64,000 nucleotides of DNA from Mangrovibacterium marinum (GTDB taxonomy: Bacteria; Bacteroidota; Bacteroidia; Bacteroidales; Prolixibacteraceae): assembly GCF_003046625.1 (NCBI RefSeq), contig NZ_QAAD01000002.1:186001-250000 (forward strand). Direction: 5' to 3'. A program made the position numbers and the translations under genes. This document shows, piece after piece, positions 29,043 through 36,635 of the stretch; the first letter of the stretch is position 1; each line of letters starts with the position of its first letter. The notes under the pieces were generated by a model. The model was not told the origin of the DNA and did no database searches. It saw nothing but the letters and a program-made list of their open reading frames with translations.

Positions 29043-31232
29043 TTAACTTCCCAGCTCCAACTGGTTCTTCACCAAGTTATAATAAGCACCGCGCTTAGCG
29101 GTTAGTTCTTCATGCGTGCCCAGCTCCACGATTTCGCCGCGCTCAATCACCACAATCTGGTCGGCATTTTTCACCGTGCTCAGGCGGTGGGCAACAACAA
29201 TAACCGTTTTCCCCTGGTAAACCTGATTCAGATTCTCCATGATTACCTTCTCATTATTGGCATCCAGAGCATTGGTTGCTTCATCGAAGAAAAGGTAGTC
29301 CGGATTCTTATAAATCACCCGGGCAATCAGGATCCGCTGCTTTTGCCCCTGGCTGAGGCCATGGCCATCCTGACCAATCTTCGTATTAAAACCTAACGGT
29401 AAGCCTTCAATTAAATCCATAAGATTAGCCATTTTAGCCGCAAACAACAAACGCTCCTTATCGAGCCGCTCAACCCCCACAGCGATGTTCGACACAATCG
29501 TGTCCGAAAAGATAAAACCATCCTGCATAACGGCGCCCACCTTGGTTCGCCACCATTGCTGCGAGAAATTCTGAAGGTCGGTTTCGCCCACCCGAATCTT
29601 CCCGCTTGCCGGTGGATAAAAGCCCAGCAGCAGCTTCACCAGCGTCGTCTTTCCGCTACCACTGGTTCCGACAATAGCCGTAATCTTCTTTTCCGGAATC
29701 GTCAGGTTGATATCTTTCAGCACCTTGGGCGAATGTGGCCCTTCATACTGAAACACCAGATTTTCGATATACAGGCTTCTATCCAAAGGCATGGTGTTCA
29801 GTAGCGGTTTATCCTTATCCCCTTCCTCTTTCTTATTATGAATTTCACCTAAACGCTCCAGCGATATCTTCGCCTCCTGCGCCAGGTGCATAAAGTTGAT
29901 GAGCTCACTCAGCGGGCTATTCATCTGACCAATGATAAACTGTACCGCCAGCATCATCCCCAGGGTCATTTCGCCATTCAACACAGCCATTGCCGCCACA
30001 ACGGTGATCAGGATATTTTTGGTTTGGTTGACAAATACCGATCCCGCCTGCTGATATTGGTCGACCGAGAGATTCTGCACGCTCACGCGAAACAGGCGAG
30101 CCTGAATACGCTCCCATTCCCAGCGCTTTTGTTTTTCGTAGTTGTTCAGTTTAATTTCCTGCATCCCGGTAATCAACTGAATCAACATACTTTGATTATC
30201 CGATCGATGCGAAAACTTCTTATAATCCAGCTCGCGGCGTTTTCGCATGAACAACCACACCCAAACCACATACACAGCCGATCCAACCAGAAAGATCAAC
30301 AGGATGGTCGAACTGTAAATGGCCAAAACAACGGCAAAAACCGACAAGCTAACCACCGAGAACAACACGCCCAGCGTTTGGGTGGTGAGGAATCGTTCGA
30401 TGCGCCGGTGATCCTGAATGCGCTGCATGAGGTCGCCAATCATTTTGGTGTCGAAAAAACCAATGGGCAGCTTCATCAGCTTAATCAGGAAGTCGGATAT
30501 GATGGAAATATTAATTCGCGTTGAAATATGCAGCAGGATCCAGGAGCGAATAAACTCGATGGAGGTTTGACCGACAAAAAGCACCATCTGCGCAACCAAC
30601 ACCAGATAGATAAAATTCAGATCCTGGTTATTGATCCCCACGTCAACCAAACTTTGAGTCAGGAAGGGGAAAATGAGCTGAATCAGGCTGGCAGCAACAA
30701 AGCCAATGAACAACTGCCCCATCAACCGGCGGTGAGGCCGCAGGTAGCGAAACAGGAACGAGAACCCACCCTTAGGCGGCTTCTCATCTTCGCGCTCGTA
30801 AAAGGCCGGCGTAGGTTGCAACATCAGGCAAATCCCTTTGCTCACGCCCTCCTTGGCCGTAGCCAGCCAGTGCTGCTTAAACTCGGCATCGGTATATTTG
30901 ACCAAGCCAAAGGCCGGATCGGCCACCTCCATTTTGCCTTTGCGGGCCTCGTACAGCACCACAAAGTGATTCTGATCCCAATGCACCACACAGGGCTTGG
31001 GTACATCGTTCACCAACTGCTCGAACGATACTTTGGTCCCCATTGAACGCATGCCGATGGCTTCGGCCGCATCGCTGATTCCCAACAGGGAAACCCCTTC
31101 GCGCGAAATATGAGATTGATCCCGAAGGTAATCCAGGGGAATGCTTTTGCCGTAGAATTTAGCAATCATGCGCAGGCAAGTGGGCCCGCAGTCCATGGCA
31201 TCCGGTTGTTTAAAATGAGGAAATCGGGACAT
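29043..31232 (-). CDS. Peptidase-containing ABC exporter (C39 bacteriocin-processing type)
   Basis: This 729-residue inner-membrane exporter has three parts. The N-terminal C39 peptidase has AMDCGPTCLRMIAKFYG with catalytic Cys15, NHFVVLY with His89 and ADPAFG with Asp105, so it looks active. About six membrane helices follow (residues 165-450). The C-terminal nucleotide-binding domain has GTSGSGKTTLVKLLLG (Walker A), LSQGQKQRILIARVIY (signature), YLFFDEATNALD (Walker B) and AHRLSTV (switch His). Such exporters cut double-glycine leaders from peptides and export the product. No precursor peptide gene was found next to it. It forms a pair with the HlyD protein downstream. Confidence 0.92.
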   Translation of the reverse strand: MSRFPHFKQPDAMDCGPTCLRMIAKFYGKSIPLDYLRDQSHISREGVSLLGISDAAEAIGMRSMGTKVSFEQLVNDVPKPCVVHWDQNHFVVLYEARKGKMEVADPAFGLVKYTDAEFKQHWLATAKEGVSKGICLMLQPTPAFYEREDEKPPKGGFSFLFRYLRPHRRLMGQLFIGFVAASLIQLIFPFLTQSLVDVGINNQDLNFIYLVLVAQMVLFVGQTSIEFIRSWILLHISTRINISIISDFLIKLMKLPIGFFDTKMIGDLMQRIQDHRRIERFLTTQTLGVLFSVVSLSVFAVVLAIYSSTILLIFLVGSAVYVVWVWLFMRKRRELDYKKFSHRSDNQSMLIQLITGMQEIKLNNYEKQKRWEWERIQARLFRVSVQNLSVDQYQQAGSVFVNQTKNILITVVAAMAVLNGEMTLGMMLAVQFIIGQMNSPLSELINFMHLAQEAKISLERLGEIHNKKEEGDKDKPLLNTMPLDRSLYIENLVFQYEGPHSPKVLKDINLTIPEKKITAIVGTSGSGKTTLVKLLLGFYPPASGKIRVGETDLQNFSQQWWRTKVGAVMQDGFIFSDTIVSNIAVGVERLDKERLLFAAKMANLMDLIEGLPLGFNTKIGQDGHGLSQGQKQRILIARVIYKNPDYLFFDEATNALDANNEKVIMENLNQVYQGKTVIVVAHRLSTVKNADQIVVIERGEIVELGTHEELTAKRGAYYNLVKNQLELGS

Positions 31233-31349
31233 ACATACACAGTTGATGCAATAAATATAGGATGAAAACGGCCCGCCACAACAAGCTCCCGATACAATTT
31301 ATCCACAACAAGCCGTTAATAGCTTCCCCAAAAACTCAGTTTTGGATTG

Positions 31350-31486
31350 AGTAGACGCGGATTGTTTAAATACGAAACGCAGATTCTTCTGATTGCTTAT
31401 GATCATGGCGGATTCTTGAATCCTGATTTTGATAGAAAATCATAAACAATCAGCGCTATCTGCGTCCATTTACATCTGCGTCTACT
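31350..31486. repeat. Long inverted-repeat element without ORF
   Basis: The ends AGTAGACGC (31350-31358) and GCGTCTACT (31478-31486) are perfect inverses. Further in, ACGCAGAT and CTGATTGCTTATGAT on the left pair with ATCATAAACAATCAG and ATCTGCGT on the right, leaving a loop of about 35 bases. It belongs to the same family as the repeats at 28767-29023. It lies just after the stop of the lactate dehydrogenase gene. Confidence 0.75.
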
Positions 31487-31490
31487 AATA

Positions 31491-32513
31491 TTATTCAGAA
31501 TAGACCACCTCGTTCACCAGCTCCTTACCTGCAAAATAGTCGGTAATATTATCGAGTGTGACGCCCGCAATATTCATTAACGCCTCGCGGGTAAAAAAGG
31601 CCTGATGCGACGTGATAATCACATTATTAAAGGTGAGTAGCCGCGCCAGAGTATCGTCGAACAACACGCGGTCGGACAAATCCTCGAAGAAATATTCACT
31701 CTCCTCTTCGTACACATCCAAGCCGGCAGCACCCACCTGGCCCGATTTCAGTCCATCAATCAGATCCGAAGTACGGATCAGCTTCCCCCTGCCGGTATTG
31801 ACAACCATCACGCCTTGTTTCATCATCGCAATGGCATCCTTATCAATCAGCCATTTGGTTTCGCGGGTGAGCGGGCAGTTCAGCGAAATCACATCCGACT
31901 GCCGCAACAGCGAGTCCAGATCAACATATTTACACCCCACCGAACGGGCAAATTTGTCATCAGGATAGGGATCGTAAGCCAACACCTGCATATCGAAACC
32001 TTTAAGGATTTTCACCAACGCTTTCCCGATTTTTCCGGTTCCGATCACGCCGGCCGTTTTTCCCTGCATGGTAAAGCCCATCAATCCGTTCAGGGTAAAG
32101 TTGGCATCGCGGGTTCGGAAATAAGCCCGGTGAATCTTGCGGTTCAGTGTCATCATCAAGGCCACCGTATGTTCGGCAATGGCATTGGGCGAATAAGCCG
32201 GCACCCGCACAATGCGCAATTTCCCGCTTGCATATTTCAGGTCGACGTTGTTAAAGCCCGAGCAGCGCAAAGCAACCAGCTTCACCCCAAAATCAGCCAA
32301 CTGATCAATCACACTGGCCGAAATAATATCGTTCACAAACACCACCACAACATCGGCATCCTTGGCCAGAATGCAGTTATCGGGCGTGATGTGGTATTGA
32401 AAATACTTTATGCGGTAACCGTAGTTTTCATTCAGCTGATTAAACACTTCCCGGTCGTAGGGCTTCGTATCGAAAAAGGCGATTAGGGGTTGTTTTTTTT
32501 CTTCTGTCGTCAT
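31491..32513 (-). CDS. ldhA: D-lactate dehydrogenase (2-hydroxyacid dehydrogenase family)
   Basis: This 340-residue NAD-dependent enzyme reduces pyruvate to D-lactate in fermentation. The catalytic domain has LVALRCSGFNNVDL (substrate-binding Arg region) and VPAYSPNAIAEHTVALMM. The NAD domain has GVIGTGKIGKALVKIL. NTGRGKLIRTSDLIDGL carries the second Arg, and SHQAFFTREAL has the catalytic His near 303 with the Gln-Ala-Phe pattern of D-lactate dehydrogenases. It stands alone, divergent from the EF-G paralogue. Confidence 0.88.
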   Translation of the reverse strand: MTTEEKKQPLIAFFDTKPYDREVFNQLNENYGYRIKYFQYHITPDNCILAKDADVVVVFVNDIISASVIDQLADFGVKLVALRCSGFNNVDLKYASGKLRIVRVPAYSPNAIAEHTVALMMTLNRKIHRAYFRTRDANFTLNGLMGFTMQGKTAGVIGTGKIGKALVKILKGFDMQVLAYDPYPDDKFARSVGCKYVDLDSLLRQSDVISLNCPLTRETKWLIDKDAIAMMKQGVMVVNTGRGKLIRTSDLIDGLKSGQVGAAGLDVYEEESEYFFEDLSDRVLFDDTLARLLTFNNVIITSHQAFFTREALMNIAGVTLDNITDYFAGKELVNEVVYSE

Positions 32514-32835
32514 GCGTCAATATCAATTTTGATGTAAGCCTTAAAAACAGCCTGCAAGCCTGAAAAGTTCGGAGCTATGGCATAAACGACCAGCAAAAAC
32601 AGCAAAAGCTATCACCCGAAACCAACAGCAAGACAAAGCACAACAGTACAGGCGTTTTATTTACTGAAAGCAATCGACTTAAGCAAATAAAGCCGCCATT
32701 TTCAACAGCATTTCAATAACATATTTTAACGCCTGCGAAGTTGACTAATGTTAAGATATTATTATTAAATTTGAGATCAACCAAACAATTCCAAACCAGA
32801 ACAAAACGTGTTTCAAACCAATAAAATCAGCAATT
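32514..32835. other. Divergent promoter region, ldhA / EF-G2
   Basis: This spacer of 322 bases separates two divergent genes. TAAATTTG at 32766-32773 is an exact -7 box for the plus strand, but no clear TTTG lies at the right distance; GTTG at 32740-32743 is the closest. No ORF or repeat seen. Confidence 0.35.
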
Positions 32836-34992
32836 ATGAAAGTATATAAGACTGATGAAATCCGGAACATTGCGCTAATCGGCAATGCCGGCACCGGGAA
32901 AACCACCCTTGCAGAGGCCATGCTGCTTGAGGGTGGAGTAATTAACCGCCGAGGCGAAGTAACGGCCGGTAATACGGTATCGGACTATCAGCCCATTGAG
33001 CAGGACTATGGCAACTCCGTGTTTTCCACCGTGCTTCATGCTGAATACAACAACAAAAAAATCAACATCATCGACACACCGGGAATGGATGATTTCCGAG
33101 GTGCTGTAATTAGCGCCCTCCACGTTGTGGGCAGCGCTGTTATTGTCATCAACAGCCCCCAGGGCATGGAATCGGGCACCGAATCGGCCTACCGAATCAC
33201 GGCCAATGCACACAAACCCGTAATTTTCCTTTTCAACCACCTGGACCACGAAAACGCGCATTACGAGCAAACCCTGGAACAAGCCAAGGCACTCTACGGC
33301 AATAAAGTCACCCCGGTGCAATACCCGGTGAATGCCGGCCCGGGCTTCAACACCATCATCGATGTGCTGACGATGAAACAATACAAATACCCCCTCGACG
33401 GCGGCCAACCCGAAATAAGCGACATCCCCGAAAGTGAAAAAGAACGCGCCGACGAACTACATAACGAATTAGTGGAGATGGCTGCTGAAAACGACGAAGG
33501 GCTAATGGAGCTTTACTTCGAGAAAGGCAGCCTGACCGAAGACGAAATGCGCCAGGGCATCAAACTGGGCATGATTGAACGCAGCCTGTTCCCCGTGTTT
33601 TGCGCCGGTGCAAAACAAGCTGTCGGCGTAAGCCGCCTGATGGAGTTCATCACCAACATCACCCCCTCGCCGGCCGAAGCCGTGGAAGTACCCGAAATTA
33701 ACGGTAAACACCCCAAGGTCGATCCTTCCGAGTCGCCCTCACTCTTTGTTTTTAAAACAACCATCGAGCAACACGTGGGCGAAATCACCTTCTTCAAGGT
33801 CATGAGCGGAACCGTAAAAGAAGGACAGGACCTGATCAACTCGAAATCGGACAACAAAGAACGCGTCTCGCAAATCTTTGTCAATGCCGGCAAAAACCGC
33901 ACCAAGGTTCCCGAGATGATTGCCGGCGACATTGGCTCAACGGTCAAACTCCGCGAAACCAAAGTGAACCACACCCTGAGCGAAAAGGTAGCACATTACC
34001 AGTTTAAGCCCATCGAATTTCCCCCATCGCGGCACACCGTTGCGCTTTATGCCGTAAACGAGGCCGACGAAGAAAAAATTGGCGAAATGTTTGCCAAGAT
34101 GCACGACGAAGACCCCACTTTTGTGGTTGAGTACTCCAAAGAGCTGAAGCAAATGCTGGTACATTGTCAGGGCGAATATCACCAAAACGCCCTGCACTGG
34201 TACTATAAAAATGTTTTCAAAATTGATGTCGAGTTTAAGGCCCCGAAAATCCCCTACCGCGAAACAATTACCAAATCGGCGCAGGCCGACTACCGCCACA
34301 AGAAACAATCGGGCGGTGCCGGACAATTCGGCGAAGTACACCTGGTGATAGAGCCTTACGAAGAAGGCAGCGAGCCGCGCAACTCCTTCAAGATGGGCGA
34401 CAAGGAACAGAAGCTTTCGGTTCGCGACACCCAGGAACACCCCCTGCCATGGGGCGGCAAACTGATCTTCCACAACTGTATTGTTGGCGGATCGATTGAT
34501 GCCCGCTTTATGCCGGCCATCCTCAAAGGCATCATGGAAAAAATGGAAGAAGGCCCGCTCACCGGCTCGTATGCCCGCGATATTCGGGTTTACGTTTACG
34601 ACGGCAAGATGCACCCGGTGGACAGCAACGAGATTTCGTTTAAGCTGGCAGGCCGCAATGCCTTTTCGATGGCCTTTAAACAAGCAGGGCCCAAAATTCT
34701 CGAGCCCATCTACAACCTCGAAGTGATGGTTCCGAGCGAACGCATGGGTGACGTGATGAGTGACCTGCAGGGACGCCGGGCCCTAATTATGGGCATGGGC
34801 AGCGAAAAAGGCTACGAGAAAATCGAAGCCCGTGTACCATTGAAGGAGATGTACAAATATGCCACTTCCCTAAGTTCAGTCACCCAGGGACGGGGCCGTT
34901 TCAACATCAGCTTTAATGGCTACGAAAAGGTACCGCAAGAAGTGCAAGATGAACTTCTGCATTCGTACGCTGCCGAAATGATTGAAGAATAG
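32836..34992 (+). CDS. EF-G paralogue (EF-G2) with altered GTPase site
   Basis: This 718-residue protein is colinear with EF-G in all five domains but differs in the G domain. The P-loop GNAGTGKT (16-23) is intact. The switch I threonine of RGITI is lost (DYGNSVFST). Switch II reads DTPGMDDF (80-87), with Met84 at the place of the catalytic His of EF-G. The base-recognition motif is NHLD (134-137) instead of NKMD. Domain IV keeps DGKMHPVDSNEISFKLAGRN. Bacteroides EF-G2 is reported as a GTPase-deficient translocase used under starvation; this gene has the features expected of it. It is single, with its own terminator. Confidence 0.85.
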   Translation: MKVYKTDEIRNIALIGNAGTGKTTLAEAMLLEGGVINRRGEVTAGNTVSDYQPIEQDYGNSVFSTVLHAEYNNKKINIIDTPGMDDFRGAVISALHVVGSAVIVINSPQGMESGTESAYRITANAHKPVIFLFNHLDHENAHYEQTLEQAKALYGNKVTPVQYPVNAGPGFNTIIDVLTMKQYKYPLDGGQPEISDIPESEKERADELHNELVEMAAENDEGLMELYFEKGSLTEDEMRQGIKLGMIERSLFPVFCAGAKQAVGVSRLMEFITNITPSPAEAVEVPEINGKHPKVDPSESPSLFVFKTTIEQHVGEITFFKVMSGTVKEGQDLINSKSDNKERVSQIFVNAGKNRTKVPEMIAGDIGSTVKLRETKVNHTLSEKVAHYQFKPIEFPPSRHTVALYAVNEADEEKIGEMFAKMHDEDPTFVVEYSKELKQMLVHCQGEYHQNALHWYYKNVFKIDVEFKAPKIPYRETITKSAQADYRHKKQSGGAGQFGEVHLVIEPYEEGSEPRNSFKMGDKEQKLSVRDTQEHPLPWGGKLIFHNCIVGGSIDARFMPAILKGIMEKMEEGPLTGSYARDIRVYVYDGKMHPVDSNEISFKLAGRNAFSMAFKQAGPKILEPIYNLEVMVPSERMGDVMSDLQGRRALIMGMGSEKGYEKIEARVPLKEMYKYATSLSSVTQGRGRFNISFNGYEKVPQEVQDELLHSYAAEMIEE

Positions 34993-35020
34993 TACTGTTT
35001 ATTACAATTTCACAAACGCA

Positions 35021-35050
35021 AAAGGCCCGGGTCGAAAGAGCCGGGCTTTT
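35021..35050. terminator. Shared terminator of EF-G2 and the type IX cargo gene
   Basis: GCCCGG (35025-35030) pairs with CCGGGC (35041-35046), followed by TTTT on the plus strand and preceded by AAA. It lies between two converging genes. Confidence 0.7.
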
Positions 35051-35071
35051 CTATGCTGCTTTCAGCAATAA

Positions 35072-36361
35072 CTACTTTGAACGGAAAAGATGAAAGAACC
35101 CGGACTTATGCCACTTCCGGTCGTCGCGCCCTCTTCCTTCCACCACATAATAATAAACGCCGGGGCTTGCCATCCGCCCACCAATGCGACCATCCCAGGC
35201 CAGCTCCTCGCCATCACTATTAAAGGTTCCCAAATTGTTGCGGCTAACGCCATACACGCGTTTTCCCCACCGATTGAAAATCTTAATGTCGATACTTTTC
35301 ATGGAACTGAAATATACCTTAAACTTATCGTTGGTGCCATCGCCATTTGGGGTGAAAAAGTTCGGCGCATCAATATACGAAGTATCTACCTTGATGTAAT
35401 AATCCAGGTAGAGTGTATCGTGACAGACTAACTCTCCGGACTGCTTCGTCGCCACCATTTTCACCTTGTACTCACCCGAATTTTCGTAGGTATAAATTGG
35501 ATTTACATCCAGCGCAACATCCATGATACTATCGGCTACGCTCCCCTCCGATGCTGCCTCAGCCCGAATTTCGGCAATATCGCGAAAGAAAAACCACTCA
35601 TACTCGTCGGCATTCTGCGACTGGTTACTAAAGCTCACCTCCAGCGGAGCTTCACCACTTTCGGGACTGGCTGTAAAATCAGCTTTGGGCACAACCGACT
35701 CGTAATAAACGCTGGTTGTTGCCGAACAGCCCAAATCATCGTAAACGGTCAGCTCATAGGTTGTATTCGAACTTGGCGGGTAGTAAATTGTCGGGCTCAA
35801 CAGCGTACTCAACGCCTCCGATCCACTCTCCCAGCGAGCCTGCACAATCTTCTGCACCGGAAAATCCGTCCCTGCGCCTGCCAAATCGGTATATTCCAAA
35901 ACCGCCTGATCGGTAATCTCCCCGGTAATCCGGAAATAATCACAAGTTACTTCCGAAATCTCGGCGCTCAGCACATACCAGCTATTCAACACCCAAGCGG
36001 TGTAAGTCTCCGTCTGCCCTCCGGCGGTGACCTTCACCCGGTAGCAGCCATCCTCCAACCCGGGAGCCGTTGATGCCACAACTGCCGACTGGTCAAATTC
36101 AGCTCGCGCTTCAAACAAACCGGTCTGCGAATTATATTGAAACCACTCGAAGTCGGCCGTTTCGCCCGTTGAAAATTGTGCAGTCAAACTCCCCGAAGGC
36201 ACTCCCTGTTGTCCACAAAAAATGTAAATCAGATACTGATCGCCCGAAGGATAATTGGTCATTGTTTGACCGCTGGCTGTGATGGTGGTGATTTGCGCAC
36301 TGCACTCAGCCACGTAGCCGATGAATAAAAACACAATAAAAACTGAAAATAAATGCTTCAT
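35072..36361 (-). CDS. Secreted PKD-domain protein with type B type IX secretion signal
   Basis: The 429-residue protein has a signal peptide (MKHLFSVFIVFLFIGYVAEC, then SAQ), beta-rich Ig-like segments, a PKD domain (about 225-310, ADFTASPESGEAPLEVSFSN) and a C-terminal type IX sorting domain of the gliding-motility (type B) class: FFTPNGDGTNDKFKVYF, DIKIFNRWGKRVYG, LAWDGRIGGRMASPGVYYY. Type B cargo is moved across the outer membrane by the Por/Gld machine and linked or released there. The ligand or partner is unknown. The ATG at 36361 is preferred over an in-frame TTG six bases upstream. Confidence 0.88.
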   Translation of the reverse strand: MKHLFSVFIVFLFIGYVAECSAQITTITASGQTMTNYPSGDQYLIYIFCGQQGVPSGSLTAQFSTGETADFEWFQYNSQTGLFEARAEFDQSAVVASTAPGLEDGCYRVKVTAGGQTETYTAWVLNSWYVLSAEISEVTCDYFRITGEITDQAVLEYTDLAGAGTDFPVQKIVQARWESGSEALSTLLSPTIYYPPSSNTTYELTVYDDLGCSATTSVYYESVVPKADFTASPESGEAPLEVSFSNQSQNADEYEWFFFRDIAEIRAEAASEGSVADSIMDVALDVNPIYTYENSGEYKVKMVATKQSGELVCHDTLYLDYYIKVDTSYIDAPNFFTPNGDGTNDKFKVYFSSMKSIDIKIFNRWGKRVYGVSRNNLGTFNSDGEELAWDGRIGGRMASPGVYYYVVEGRGRDDRKWHKSGFFHLFRSK

Positions 36362-36520
36362 CTGCAACAGAATCAGGTTTTGTTTTTGGAATTACACAAT
36401 ATTAACGCATAAAATTCATTTATCTTTTGCGCCAGACTTATTTTTATTGCCGAAATTTGTGTTTTCGTCTGTTGTTGAAAACTATGCCGGTGCGAAACAA
36501 TGAATCCCGGAAATAGGTTT

Positions 36521-36528
36521 TACTTTTG
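36521..36528 (+). promoter_or_regulatory. Candidate -7 box upstream of the helicase gene
   Basis: TACTTTTG fits TAnnTTTG exactly, 108 bases before the helicase ATG. No TTTG is at the expected -33 distance, so this is a partial match only. Confidence 0.35.
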
Positions 36529-36635
36529 AGCCCCGGAGCGCACTTCACCCCACACACGCGTGCCGGCTCCGGATGATATAAAACGAACGATATTCGCGAT
36601 AAGAACAACTCTTATCCCAAAAGATTTGATTAAGC

